64,000 nt of DNA from Straminergon stramineum. Its lineage: Eukaryota > Streptophyta > Bryopsida > Hypnales > Calliergonaceae. This document shows, piece after piece, positions 1 through 11,383 of this stretch. The translations under genes and the position numbers were made by a program. The DNA lies in contig OY987266.1 of assembly GCA_963920665.1 (NCBI GenBank), positions 15,071,001 to 15,135,000 on the forward strand, read 5' to 3'. The notes below the pieces were generated by a model. It saw only the letters and a program-made list of their open reading frames with translations, was not told where the DNA came from and searched no databases. The stretch's first letter is position 1, and every line of letters starts with the position of its first letter.

Positions 1-42
1 ACGACCTAACTTCTTGAGCAATTTAGAAATCCAAAGAGCCAT
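1..42 (-). CDS. Possible 5' end of a gene leaving the window (14 codons)
   Basis: On the minus strand an ATG at 42-40 opens a frame that runs without a stop to the window edge and reads MALWISKLLKKLGR. A telo-box (AAACCCTAA on the minus strand, 60-68) lies 17 bases upstream; in plants this motif is common in leaders of translation and housekeeping genes. A second copy of the same leader plus start lies exactly 353 bp upstream (ATG at 395-393), which supports this being a functional gene start that was duplicated. The peptide is basic and amphipathic, as organelle presequences often are, but it is too short to assign. This could also be a chance frame in a repeat. Confidence 0.33.
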   Translation of the reverse strand, partial: MALWISKLLKKLGR

Positions 43-359
43 CACTAAAATAGAAAATGTTAGGGTTTCTCTAAACAAGGAACAGATCGCAGTAAGCTCC
101 CCTAACCAGCATCGTCTCTAGACGTCAAAAAACAAGAGAACAGGACATGGCAGTAAAGAATTTTCAAGCAAACAAAGACGCACACATTGATTTGTCACTC
201 AACGCGGCCTCCACACAAGCTCGGATAGTACGAGAAAGCACACTCCAATTCTGCGTCACGAAAGACACAATACTCTATTGCCACTGCTCTGGTGACCAAC
301 ACGATCTCAGATGTCCATCAATCTCCGGATCACTATGAATCACAGGAGTACCAACGACC

Positions 360-395
360 TCACTGCTTGAGCAGTTTCGAAGACGAAAGAGACAT
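360..395 (-). pseudogene. Duplicated gene start, broken after 11 codons
   Basis: This is the upstream twin of the start at 42. It reads MSLSSSKLLKQ and then a TGA stop at 362-360, where the twin continues KLGR. It keeps the shared KLLK core and its own telo-box at 401-409. The leaders of the two copies also match over roughly 270 bp. I read it as a tandem duplicate of a first exon that has lost its frame; it might still supply a promoter or leader for the downstream copy. Confidence 0.33.
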
Positions 396-799
396 AAATT
401 TTAGGGTTTCTCGCCAAAATACAGAAAATCGCAATGATCACCCGAATTTTAGCGAGACGTGCAAAAAAAGAAACCGACAGCACAGTGTGAAGAGTTTTCA
501 AAGCGCCACTCATCGAATTTACTACACCACACAGTCAACACAAGCTCAAATTGTTCGAAACGAAACTCACCCAAGTGTGCGGAAGGAAAGAGAGGGATTT
601 GAAGCTCCGACCGACAAATTGGGAATCCCGCAAGAGAGAGTGGGATTCCTCCACGCTTTGAAGGAATGACTATCACATCATGGGAAGCATGGGCCGCAGA
701 CTGAAGGTTTGATGATGGTGAGCCAGCAATGGGAAGGTCTTTCTCCTCTGTCCTCGTAGACTAAGGTAGCCGACCCATTGCCGACCGCTAAAGTAATTG

Positions 800-2425
800 A
801 GAAAAACTGGAGCGGGGGTATGATGAGTGGAAAAATTCCCTATGTAAGAGCAGCCCCACGGCAGACTCGCCAAGACCACACGTCAGATGGTGGTTGGGCG
901 AGTGGTTATGGAGACCGGGCCGTGTCTGCTCCTCCTGTGCCCCACGGCGCACTCGCCAAGCAGACTCGCCAACCGGGATAAACAATGCTAGGTACTTTTG
1001 TCTCTGAGGAGTCAAAAATGAGAATTTCAAGTTTCAACTTAGTTTGAATGATGAGCTTCTATCCCCTTTGAAAGGCTGCTTCACCATGCATTTCGGAGTT
1101 ATTTCTTCTTCCCTACATGAATAGAAGTTCAGTATATACACATGGAAGGGTAGGAGGTAGAACAATGTATGTGGGATATGTAAATTAAATATACTAGGAA
1201 CTCAACCGCTCATAGTTAGGTCAAAAGTAGAATTTGTGTTGGAAGTAGAATTTCAGACCTCATTTAGACATAGTAAAGTACATTTTTCTAAAAACTTTTG
1301 AACTAAAAAAAGTTGTGAAATCAAGTTAAATTTCACCTCCAAAAATTCGTTTAAGATTTCAAGCCTCCAATCAAAAGTTATGGACAAAATTCAAAGAAGA
1401 TGTTTGAAAATGTCAAAAAAAATTCCTTCCAACCCTTATCTTGAATTTTGTCCATAACTTTTGATTGGAGGCTTAAAAACTCAAACGGATTTTTGAAGGT
1501 GAAATTTAACTTGATTTAATAACTTTTTTTAGTTCAAAATTTCTTGAAAAAAGTTATTCCACTATGCTTAAACGGGGTTTGAAATTCTACCTCAAACTCA
1601 ATTCTTAATTTTGGACAATGAGCGGTGAAGCTTTCATCTTCAAATTATCCCATATTTTTTGAGGGTTCACTATGGACATGGATTTCACTATAAAAACACC
1701 TCTCTATCATCTTGGTCGAACATGAGCACATGAGGCTACCTCTTCCCATGATCAAGTATACTTTTCATCAAAGAAATCTGAGCAAAAACACTTGGTAATT
1801 TATATGTGGAATGTATTTCGGTTTCATGTATATCTCTCTACATCATTAACCCTGCCCAATGACCTTGGTGGATTCCTTGAATTTGGGCTATATAATATCT
1901 TGGTGTGCAATTAAGGCTTTGGGGATGCGGGCCAGAAGGGTTGTAGCGAGCCACGTCCAAGGAGCACTACACTGAATAGTGAAATTAGGTTGCCCCTCAC
2001 TAATTTCTCGACATTTGACACTAAATAAATATTTACAGTTACTATACGAGAATGAACTACTTTTGAATTTCATATTGCTATATTTGGGACTCATGAACCT
2101 CCATGTGTACAAATGAAGATATTTTTAGAAATATTTGTTGACTTTGATGGCTTGTACAGTAACTTTCTCAAGGTAAGGCAACCTAATTGTTAAGGCAACC
2201 TAATTTCACTATTTAGTGTAGTTGCCCGTGCCCTCGCCAGAATTTGGCGCGGCCGGCCACTTTTGCCCATTTGGCGAGTCTGCCGTGGGGTCTCCCACAG
2301 CCCGGGCTTGCCCACTGAGCGAGTTGAGCCCGTCCAACGTACTGCCGTGTGGCTGCTCTAAGGGAGGCGAGCCTGTTCCCATCACCCCCCATTTCCGCCA
2401 TGTAGACTACAATTCTTCCTGACCA
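800..2425. mobile_element. Candidate 1.6-kb element with GC-rich inverted ends
   Basis: The left end around 847-871 carries AGAGCAGCCCCACGGCAG, and the right end carries its complement (ACTGCCGTGTGGCTGCTCT at 2340-2358). The similarity extends outward through a GGGGG...GATG block at 815-830 and about 2380-2395. The subterminal ends are strikingly GC-rich against an AT-rich background and share the phrase GGCGAGTCTGCC in opposite orientations. The exact termini and any target duplication are not clear to me. The interior holds palindrome F1 (1132-1660) and no coding sequence. An alternative is two unrelated fragments of one GC-rich repeat in opposite orientation. Confidence 0.4.
1132..1660. 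repeat. Foldback element F, copy 1 (long palindrome)
   Basis: The segment folds on itself around 1420. The left arm has CCTCCAATCAAAAGTTATGG at 1363-1382 and the right arm has the complement CCATAACTTTTGATTGGAGG at 1452-1471. The arms continue outward through the ACTAAAAAAAGTT/AACTTTTTTTAGT block and the GAATTTCA...CCTCATTTA block. The last 60 bp of the right side differs from copy 2 but matches copy 3, and it ends near a TATAAAA. There is no coding sequence. It sits inside the candidate GC-rich element at 800-2425. Confidence 0.75.
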
Positions 2426-2846
2426 GGTAGTCAGGAGTGGTGATTAATTGTGGCACAGTTCCAAATGTAGTTGTGGCATATTATGATTGGCTACAGTTGG
2501 TTACAGGACTGTCAATATTGCAACCAACCCTTGGTTGGAAATACATAAATCTATATGACCAATATGGATCAAACAGAATTTTAAGTTAAAAAATTCATAG
2601 TAGTTATGTTTTGAGAAATAAAATTATGAAAAAATATGGAATCCATCCCAACTCTATTTCTGTACACAGGAAAATTTCCCCACTCAAGAATCCCAAGCTC
2701 CATATATGCGTAATTGCTTAAGTGGTTGCAAATGGGTCATATGCCTTACAGAAATAGATTTCAAAAGGATCCCATAATTTTTCACAATTTTATTTTTCAA
2801 AAGAAAATTATCATGAATTTTCTAGGTAAAATTTTCTTCGTCTTAT
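2426..2846. other. No gene seen
   Basis: This stretch is AT-rich with short A and T runs and no long open frame. A near-direct repeat (AAGGCAACCTAATT twice) lies just to the left at 2175-2205. I can assign nothing here. Confidence 0.5.
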
Positions 2847-4478
2847 TGTGGGCTTTTAATTATCCACCCTTGTTAATTAGATGTATATAACTAGGTTTTG
2901 ATTTAGTATAGATTCCTATTGTAAGTGGGTGCCTAATTGTCGTTCCATTGTGCCTTTCAAGCAATGAATCTTTTCTTTTGTCTAATGTACAACTTTTTGC
3001 AAAAGAACTAATTAAAACTGACCTAATTTGCAAGAATTAATCTCACTAATGCCTACTACTAAGGCCATTGTGATTTTTGAAAGAACTTTGATTCAACCAA
3101 AATTCAGTAACTCCAAGTTGTAGATAATTTTATGACGATTCCAAAAACATCAAATTCATCAAATTCCAATATTCCTAAAGATAGTTACAATTGGATGAAG
3201 TTTGACCACTAACCAATGCTCCAAACTTCATCCTTAGAATTCCCCAAATTCCCACTTCCAATTGGATTCGAGATTTTAACCAAATGTTAAGATTAGGTTC
3301 AGCTTCCTAAAATCCTAATTTGGATCTAGAAGGATGGCTCCTATAGAACTTCATCTATTATTTAGTCAAAATTTTATTCCTTCATTACATCCATGTTTTT
3401 GAGTCTCTCTTCCCGATTCGACTAACTATGGATTCCTTTAAATACCTTCTTTGCAAACTTTATTCTAAATTCTTCCCTTGATAGAGTTTAAGTTGATTTA
3501 GCTTACCCTTTCCTTGTTATTAAATGCGTTGGATGACTTCTATTTAATTACTATTTTTAGAAGTTTGATGTTGGCTCTTTAAGGGGGGTAATTTCAACTT
3601 TCCAAAATAGCAAAGAACTTCCAAATTCGACTTTCCTAATGAAAATTATAGATGGATGAAGTTTGATTGCTAATCAATGATAGAAACTTCATCTATAGAT
3701 TACTTTTAATTTACCACTTCAAATTGGCTTTTAAATGCATTTTTCGGGGCTGATTTTCTTAGGCTTCCTCAATTTTTATCCTTGTTTCCTTTATATGAGT
3801 ATTGCTAAGTTTCATCTATTCTACTTTTTGAACTTCATCCACTAATATCTTGTTTGTTTTAACTCCAATTCCCATTTATTTTATGTTTTTGAAAACTTCT
3901 AAACCTCTTCTACAAGTTTTTGAGCTTAAGCTTGACATAACTCTATTCTTTCTATGTGTAACTTGGCCTTGGGCCTTGGCCCTAATCCTATACTTGCTAA
4001 TTACGATGTGGGAAGGAAAAAATGGATATTAGTGGCCTACCTCGTATATAATGTCCTCGATTCCACCATCCATGACTCCTTCAATTTTTTCTCTTTCTCC
4101 TATAGATTCCTTCGAAATTTGTCAAGCAGTTGTTGTTTTGATAAAAATTGTAGTTCAATACAAAGTGTTTTTTTGATGCCCTTCTACCTAGCCTATCTAT
4201 CTTCTTTCTCCTTCCTTCCTTTCTTTCTAAACTATTCTTCTTACACCCTTGACGGAATTCCAACCACTCTTGGTTTAGGTTCTAAGGCAATTAAAGAAGG
4301 CATCATTCCCTCTTACACTTTGAACTACTTCCTACATTTACTATCTCAATGACTACGTCATCCCTCATTCTAAAGGTTACAAGCAAGCTATAGATTTTTC
4401 CTTCTAATCTTTCCCTCGAGGTCCTTCATATTTAACCTTCATCCTCCTTCTCTACTTGCCATTCCTCTCCATCTTCCT
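2847..4478 (+). mobile_element. L-family repeat, 5' part (copy L-b)
   Basis: It starts TGTGGGCTTTTAAT, matching the 5' end of the L copy at 12,722 (GTGAGTGTTTTAAAC), and both continue into a CCACCCTT block and a CAAGCAATG/CTAAGCAATG block about 100-120 bp in. It carries the two family hairpins, GGATGAAGTTTG...CAAACTTCATCC at about 3191-3234 and its partner at about 3650-3699. A pyrimidine-rich stretch around 4400 matches 14,160 in the full copy. The copy stops where the opposite-strand copy L-a begins. The 132-residue frame at 3954-4352 is T-rich low-complexity sequence and not a gene. Confidence 0.5.
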
Positions 4479-6409
4479 TGTGAGCTCCCAATTCATCACT
4501 TGGGACTCATAGTTTTTCTTTTTTTTCAAATTTCACAATTTAAAAGGTAATTAGATGTAAAAAGTCCAAAATAGAAGATAAGGCCAAAACAGGTTGTGAC
4601 ATACCAAAATAGGTATTTGGCCTCATCTAGGATTTTAGGTCTAGTTATGCTGTAGATGCCCACTTGTACATAGGTTAGAACCAAACATGGTAGAAGTTAG
4701 TAGGTTTGAGTGTAGTTGCCCAACAATAGTAAGAGCTACTAAGTACTAGCCCTATCTAGCTAGAACATAGCCGAGAGAGTCCTATGAGATCCCTCAGTAG
4801 GTCTTTGTTTCCCCATTCTACTACTGAAACCATATAGCTCCAATTGTTAATATTGTAGGGGTTATAATGCTAAGACAAGCTTGTGGAGGAATCTACAAGC
4901 CCTAGACATGAATCTAGGGTCTGGAGCATGCTAGGGGGTTAGAAGCAAAGTCCCTTCACCAATATTTCTTCTTATGCAAAAGATTCCTTATTTCCTACGT
5001 AATTAGTAGAGGGAAGGATTTATCCTCCCCATCCCTACATGTGCAAAGTAAGAATATGAGCTTGCAAGGCCATTGAAGGATTCCTTGAGAGGTTCCACAA
5101 AAAGTCTTGGAATTTTCTGACTTACAAAAATATTCTTTCTAAACAGTCAACTATTGAAACACACTACGGGAAATTCATGAAAATTTCCTGGAAAGTAGTA
5201 AAATCTCACTAAAAATTAGGGTAGATTCTTTTATGTTAATAAAGTAATTCGACAAATTTTGCAACATTCCAATAGCACGAGGTACCTGAACCGGGAGGTT
5301 TCCTCCAAATTAAACAATGTGGCAATGCAGGCAAGGAGTTGACCATCATCTCAGGAGCTCGCGAAGTCAGTCTACAAAAGATCTTTTCTTACCTCGTGGA
5401 CCTTCTGAATCACCATAGCCAATCACCTTCCTCAAAAAAAGTAATACGTGAAAGTTAGATTTTCAATCCTTTTTTGATTAGAGATGGTACTAGGTTTCGA
5501 TGGGCTTTTCATGAAGGAAAAAGGGTTCAAGATTCTCCTAAAATGAAAATGGCCTTCTGGAGCCAATAACCCAATCCATTTGCCAATCAGAGTTAAAAAC
5601 TCCAAAAGTTAGAAAGTGAACCAGCGTAGGAGCTTAAAAGTCAACACTCTAATTATGAGCATAGATCTCGTGAAGATTAGGGTTTAAAGTTACCAACTTG
5701 GGGACGGGGTTCCTAGCTTGGGATTGGTAGAGAGCTTGGAGGTCAATACCCTAGTGTAGGTAAAAATCTCAAAGGAGATCTAGGATTTAGGGTTCCCATT
5801 TGCGGAAAAGAAATTCTTGGCTTGTAACTTTAAGGGGAAGAAGGGTGTCTGGCCACCTATAAGAGGACACCCTTCTCCTCTCATTTCACCCCCATTTTGT
5901 ATTTGGGTCCATTGGATTCACTTTGTTGGAATATTTGGCGTTTTTCCAAAAATCTTGATGGTATTTGTCTTCTTGTTGTCTTTTTGCATCCTTTTTGCTA
6001 GTCTTGTTGCAAGTTATAGAAGTCTTGGGTCCCTTTCCACTTTGTGTCTTCTTGTTTTTGTTGTTTCTAAGCCTTGTATTCCTTTGTGGTCATCTTGTCT
6101 CAAGTTAATTCAAGTCTTAAGCTCTTAATCCTACTAACCTTGGAGAAGGTGTTGTGTCTTCTCCTGTTGGCTCTTGTTACGTATTGAGAAGTCTTTTGGA
6201 GTGCCCGTTGATTTATTGTACCAACCGTAGAATCAACTCCCCACCGTACCTTGGCGATGCTGCTTTGGGGGCCCTCTAGTTTGCTTTGAGTCCCTTGCTA
6301 AACTTTGCTATACTAATCATTGCCATGAGGTGGTGAGAGTGTCCTAGGTCCCGGTAGTGTACTAACCTTGCCTTATCTTACACGTGTCATTGTGAGTCCT
6401 ACCAAAATG

Positions 6410-6595
6410 GTGAAGCTTTAGACCCTTTAGGTCCTTAGAGTCTTACATTGTGTATTAAAAACCTCACCAACGACAAAGTCTTGAACTCTTAGGTGTCTCC
6501 AAGTCTTAGATTTGGTATTAAATCCAAATCAACGGCGAAGCTTTGACCTTAACTGGTGTTCACCTCCAAAGTTTAGTTTCCAAAACAATTTAGAA
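6410..6595. repeat. Three-unit tandem repeat, about 62 bp
   Basis: Units start at TGAAGCTTTAGACC (6411), ACAAAGTCTTGAAC (6473) and CGAAGCTTTGACC (6536), each followed by a CTTAG/GTGT block and a TATTAAA block. The GAAGCTTTG motif is shared with the other L copies near 15,190 and 23,315, so this is an internal module of L rather than a random array. Confidence 0.6.
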
Positions 6596-6830
6596 ATGAA
6601 CCGAAAATTAAGTTCTAAGTCCTAGCAATCAAGTCTAAGGTGTTCCCCCAAGTCATAAGTCCCCTTTTTTAGTCATTTTACCCACACTACCTCCGAGCCC
6701 TAGGTAACCAAGCTTCCAAAGTCAATTTTTACAAAGGAGAAGGGTAACCAGCATCCCTAGCATCGGTGACCCCTTTCTTCAACAGTGACTGCCTAGTACT
6801 AGCGGCTAGGTACTGGGGGGCTCGCAAATG

Positions 6831-7040
6831 GGGGTCTAGTCATAGGAAGGGTTATAGGCAGGGCTCTAGTTACGGGGAGGGATACAACCAGGGATCTAGT
6901 CATGGGGAGGGCCACAACTAGAAATCTAGTCACAAAGAGAGCCGTAGTAGGGGGTCCAATCATAGGGAGGGCTCAACCGGAGGGCTCTAGTAATGAAGAA
7001 GGTCCAACGTTGAGGCTCTAGCATATAGAAGGCTCTACCA
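6831..7040. repeat. Minisatellite, seven units of exactly 30 bp
   Basis: Seven consecutive 30-mers begin at 6831, 6861, 6891, 6921, 6951, 6981 and 7011. The consensus is roughly GGGNTCTAGTCATGGGGAGG followed by a variable GNNNCAACNA. Because 30 is a multiple of three, one frame reads ten-residue repeats (GSSYGEGYNQ, GSSHGEGHN), but a stop falls in the third unit. It lies inside L-a at about the place where the other L copies carry different minisatellites. Confidence 0.85.
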
Positions 7041-7617
7041 TTGGAGAAAACTTAGAGGATTTGGGGGACCAGACTAGGGAGCAGAGGTTAATCAGTGCCT
7101 ACGCCAAAGGAAAAAAATACATATAGCAACAATATAGAGGAGATAAAGTAGGGTTAGAAAATAGAGGGGATAGAGAGGGTGTTAAAAAGATAGATAGAGT
7201 TATGAAATAGAGGGAAATAGAGGCTAGAAGTGGGATAGAATAGAAGGGAGTAGAGGTTAGAAAATAGGATAGTGTAGAAGAGCCATAGTAAAGACAAAGT
7301 AGTCACAAGAAAACAACCTCACATACTTCTTTTCTCCACAGAGCCACTTTCCACAACAACAACAATACAAGTGAAGGAGAAGGAGAAAGGAGGGGAACTA
7401 ATAGGAGGTTAGGAAGGAACCTCCATCCATTAGAGGTAGCTTGACAAATATGGGCATTAATTAGGAGTTAGTGGTAGTGCAAGGGGTAGTGGTCATTAAT
7501 CTTTGAAGTTTAGGTTAGTGGGGTTAGTGCAATGAGATAGGCGAGTGACCATTATTCACTCAAGTTAGGGCTTTCGAAGTAGGTGACTGATCAACTTCCA
7601 TGCTTCACATGGAATGA

Positions 7618-7712
7618 GGGTAGGGTAGAAGGAAGGAAGGGAAGAAAAGGAAGGGAGAGAATAAAAAGGGAAGAAAAGGAAGGGAGAGAATAAGAAGGGA
7701 AAGATGGGGAGT
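7618..7712 (+). repeat. Polypurine tract with a 29-bp duplication
   Basis: This is an almost pure purine run. A 29-bp unit starting GGGAAGAAAAGGAAGGGAGA occurs at 7639-7667 and again at 7668-7696. Tracts of this type can form triplex structures. The minus-strand frame at 7591-7824 is only the complement of this tract. Confidence 0.8.
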
Positions 7713-8424
7713 TAGCCCCACCACATGTATCTACATCCGATCTACGAAATTCATCCAAGTATTTATTCAACTTTGCGAGGTTGACATGGTAGTGAGGGAC
7801 ACATTGAAGGGAAGTCTTAGGCACCTAGTAGAGGAACCCCGAGCCGAGGTATGACGCTAACACTCCTCTCTCCATTGTAGTTTGCTTATTTCCATGAATA
7901 TAGAGTAGGGTTGAGGCATAGGGGTGAGTAGCACCCTTAGAACCAAGATTCAAGTTAGATATAGCTTTAGAATCATAGAGTAGACGTCGAGGGAGTTCTG
8001 GGAGTATAAAATATACCCCAAAATGACTTATAATGAGGAAGTTATGAGTAGATGAAGTTTGGAATCCAAAATGGATGAAGTTGGGTGAAAGTCATCCATC
8101 CAAGCCCAAACTTGGAACGTGCATACTAATTGATAGGGTAGGACTAGTGTCCAAAAATTAAGGTCGTTTGAATTAGAGAGAGGGTTTGAAGGGATGGATG
8201 AAGTTTAGGAAGGCTCTTTGACAACTAAATTTCATCTAGCCACAACTCCTTGTAGGTTTTTAGAAATGGCATGAACTAATTTACAAGTTAGTAGTAGTAG
8301 ATTTAGATGACTTTTAGTTCTATTAAGAAGTTACAAGAGTCAAGGGATTAAAGTAGTTGGAGTAGTTGTACACTTAAGTTAGTTTGGGGGTTCACAATGA
8401 ATTATAGGACTTAGAAAGCTTAGA

Positions 8425-8700
8425 AAAGATCCATTTCTTGGAAGGCATATTTTGGATTTGATGTAAAGACACCCATAGGACAACTTGACAATACAAGAAC
8501 CTGGTTGTGCTCATATATTTGTCAATTCAAGGGTGGGTAAATATCCGCTCACACTCTCCACTAACTCTTTGGTGGGTGCTTGATTCCCCCCCCTTGGGCC
8601 TTAGAATTAAGCAAACACAACCAGGTTCTTGTGTTGTCAAGTTGTCCTATGGGTGTCTTTACATCAACTCCAAAACATGCCTTCCAAGAAATGGATCTTT
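8425..8700. repeat. Long hairpin, two 85-bp arms, 106-bp loop
   Basis: The left arm (8425-8509) starts AAAGATCCATTTCTTGG and ends CCTGGTTGTG. The right arm (8616-8700) is its complement with only a handful of mismatches (A/G, T/G and T/C pairs). The near-identity contrasts with the decayed repeats around it, so it is young or constrained. There is no coding frame. It could be a foldback transposon or the template of a small-RNA precursor. Confidence 0.75.
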
Positions 8701-10260
8701 AGTATGCAAGTTCTACTTTGAATTCCTTGATTAGAAACTTAATCCACTTCAAACAAATTAGTAATGGTTTTGGCCTTGAGATTTATCTCCCAAGTTAGGC
8801 CCATAGAAGATTAATCAATCAAAAGAAAAAAGTAGGTCAAGTTGTAGGGTATTTAATAACCTTTCTAAAATGATAAAGAACTATCGAATCCAACTTTCCT
8901 ATGAAAAGATAATAGCGGATGAAGTTTGGGTTTTAATCTAATGATTGAAACTTCATGTGTCGTTTATTTCTATACTAACTATTGAAATTTACTTTTAGTT
9001 TTTGGGTTATTTTCAATTTTTTAATCTTCTTACTAAGTTCTAAAATCCACTTGGTTTGGTCAACTCGGATTGACTTTCATCCAAATCCTCCCTAACCTTG
9101 ATCAATTCTTCATCCTATTCTCACTTCTTCGATACTAATCTATTTTCTAAGGTTAAACAAGTTTTTTAATTTTTGAACCCTAAAATTATGCTCTAAAAGA
9201 TTTTAATCCTAATTTGTTCCTAGATTCTTTCAAAAGATTCCTTGTAATTTTCTATAGTTCTTACTGTGTCTTTTAACTTTTATCTTTCGGAAAAGGTTAA
9301 ACACTTGTACTTTTGACTTTCCTAGCAAAAGTTATTCACGGATGAAATTTGACCGGCAACCAGTTCATCAAACTTCATCCATCAATTTCTTTTACCTTTT
9401 ACTTTGGAAATTGAATTTCTCTTTATCTTTTGACTTCTACTTCTACTCTGGATTCTAAGATTCCTTCCTTGATTCTTTTGGATGATTGCCTATCTTTTCA
9501 TCCAATTCTAACTACTTTTCATTCAAGCATAATTTTTAGAGTTTTTGTCTACTTTTGATGTTTAATGACTTTTTGCAAGGCTAATGACTTTGTCTAACTA
9601 ATTTAAACTCAAAACCTATTTTTCTATTAGTCCTAATGGTCTGAATCTAGCTTTTAATCACTAACTCTAATGTCTAGTGCTAATCTAATTCTTTTTGGAT
9701 AAAAACAATCAAAGACAAGTATTCTAAGAACTTACCTCGAGATTCACAACATCCAAGTCCTTGTTGTCGTGCATCATGATGACGTCCTCGTGGTGTCCTT
9801 CCAATTCCATTTTTGTATCACTTGTTGTGAAGTTTAATGAGGGGAGTCGCTTGTTGGAAGAGGTTAAAGACTAAATCTACTTGTCTCAACTCTTTTCTTT
9901 TCCTTTCCTTTTCTTTCTAATCTTTTCCTTTTCTTTCTAGATATTTTTTGTAAACAAAATCCTATTAAATCTAATCTCTAAATTCCTTGCTAATTTATCA
10001 AGAATCAAACAAATGCTTAAAGACAAATGGATTTGACTTCTACTAACTACTAACTAATTTTTAGGATCTAAATAGTCAACTATTCTCTTTCTTTTTCTTT
10101 TTGTCATCTATCTAACTTCCCAACCTCAGTTAGTGCACCAACATTTCTTAATGGATGGTTGACAGTCAACAACTCCTAGTCTTTTTCTACTACTTCAAAT
10201 ACCACACTTCTTTAAAGCCAAGTTCACTTGTCAATCAAATTTTGGGTACCAATGTGTAAG
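8701..10260 (+). mobile_element. L-family repeat, 5' part (copy L-d)
   Basis: It carries the family hairpin pair at about 8915-8959 and 9337-9383, each preceded by the CGACTTTCCTA-like block seen in the other copies. A TTACCTCGAGATTCACAA block at 9730-9750 corresponds to 13,670-13,720 of the full copy, and a TTTTCCTTTCC stretch near 9900 matches its pyrimidine-rich segment. The 5' end is not resolved; it lies head to head with L-a near the 8425-8700 hairpin. No coding sequence is visible. Confidence 0.4.
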
Positions 10261-11383
10261 ATCAAACTCCCAAAATTTTCAATTTTGAAATTTTGCGATG
10301 TGAGGTGCAGCTTTTGGGTGGCCTGGATGCATATGGATCCTAATACAAGGTTTGACTTATGAATTTAATTGGTGTGACTCATTGTTGACTCACTCACCAC
10401 TCCTTGGATTACTCACTTTCTAGTTGTTCACACACTCTAGCCGTGTAAGGACAGGCCCTTCACCGAGGTCAGATGGACAATGGAGAGCTATATCCATGTA
10501 TTTGCAATTATTCCCTTCCCCAATGTAGAAATTGGTTGGGAATGGACTAAAAGAAGTTGTAGTTGAAAGCTGAGGAAGTGCTCTCAACTAATTGTATGAT
10601 GTAAGTGGGAAAAAGGACCAGATTCACTTGCCAAATTGATGAACCAAGTGATCATCCCTTTTAAGGGGAGAATGGGCAGAAGGTGTCAAACAACCATGAG
10701 GAACAGGTAATGTCATGACACGAAAGTAAAAGAAATCTAAAAAGCTTCATGTGTTTGAAAACAACAAGTCACAAAAGTTGGTAAATTGAAATCAAGTGTG
10801 GCAAAGCAAATAGAGGGTTTGCAATCACAAATTGCAAGAGCTAAGGTAGAGTCTGTGGCCTAGGTGGGTTGCTCAAGCATTGTTCAACAAATGAATAGTG
10901 CGTTGGAAATTCTTCCATTGGGCAAGTGATATCCTAGTCATTTCAACTGACTTGAAAGGCTTTGAGGAAGGCCCCACCTCTTTTCCAACTACCGCCTAAC
11001 CACTGATGCTTCTTATCAAAGAGAAATACAGCAAGGAACCTCTATGGTGAAGTGCAGTGATGTGCCAGTTGAGTCAATAATCCCATTAGGTAGATGATCA
11101 AATGTAAAACAAATTTCTAGTAGACAAGTTGAAGTCAAACTTCTTCTATATTAGAAATGCAACTATAACATTGGTTTGAGGACCACCACTAGGACTTCAA
11201 TTGAAATTATAAACAAGAAAAAAGGAATCCTAAAGCTCTCCAAAGTCCTAGATCTCATTTCTCATAGTGAATTACAAGACAAACTATGACACATGAAACC
11301 CACACCCAAACTCATAGAAGCCACACAAGAACTATAGAACTCACAAAATTATGTAGACATTTCTATCACTAGAACATGACATA
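10261..11383. other. No gene seen; may contain the 3' flank of the piggyBac relic
   Basis: I find no open frame longer than short noise and no repeat shared with other parts of the window. The minus-strand transposase relic ends at about 11,384, so its missing 3' terminal repeat should lie here. I searched for TTAACCC on the plus strand and found none. Confidence 0.4.

Larger units (their letters stand above)
1..625. repeat. Two-unit tandem repeat, period 353 bp
   Basis: Unit 1 begins ACGACCTAACTTCTTGAGCA at base 1 and unit 2 begins ACGACCTCACTGCTTGAGCA at 354. The two then follow one another through the telo-box, the ACAAGCTC block and the GAAAC block to about 285 and 625. Divergence is substantial with small indels. 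Unit 1 may continue beyond the left edge. The 125-residue plus-strand frame at 292-669 crosses both units and is not conserved between them, so I do not call it a gene. Confidence 0.6.
4479..8396 (-). mobile_element. L-family repeat, reverse orientation (copy L-a)
   Basis: Read on the minus strand this copy ends at TGTGAG (4479-4484), followed by a CTTGGGACTCATAG block like the CTTGGAACTCAGGG block of the full copy. Its interior around 5100-5400 matches the complement of 16,500-16,700 (for example CTAAAAATTAGGGTAG). The AAGCTTCGCCGT block of the full copy occurs in complement near 6530. The other end is placed at the TTCACA at 8391-8396 and is less certain; I find no target duplication. It holds three tandem arrays listed separately. 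Frames such as 5817-6128 are hydrophobic only because the strand is T-rich. Confidence 0.45.

Noticed and set aside
292..669. 125-codon plus-strand frame in the duplicated left-edge region
   Set aside because: It crosses both tandem units but is not conserved between them, and the better gene-like signal (telo-box plus ATG) is on the other strand.
3954..4352. 132-codon frame
   Set aside because: It lies in a T-rich, pyrimidine-biased part of the L repeat; the hydrophobic, Ser/Phe/Leu-rich product is explained by composition.
5817..6128. 103-codon hydrophobic frame resembling a membrane protein
   Set aside because: It is within L-a, uses T-rich low-complexity sequence, and has no counterpart in the other L copies.
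4479..8396. Target duplication for L-a
   Set aside because: The bases outside the proposed ends do not match, so the boundaries or the single-insertion reading may be wrong.
10650..10680. CCCTTTTAAGGGG, a possible TTAA element end
   Set aside because: TTAA is followed by G and not by CCC, the motif is self-complementary, and no partner end was found.
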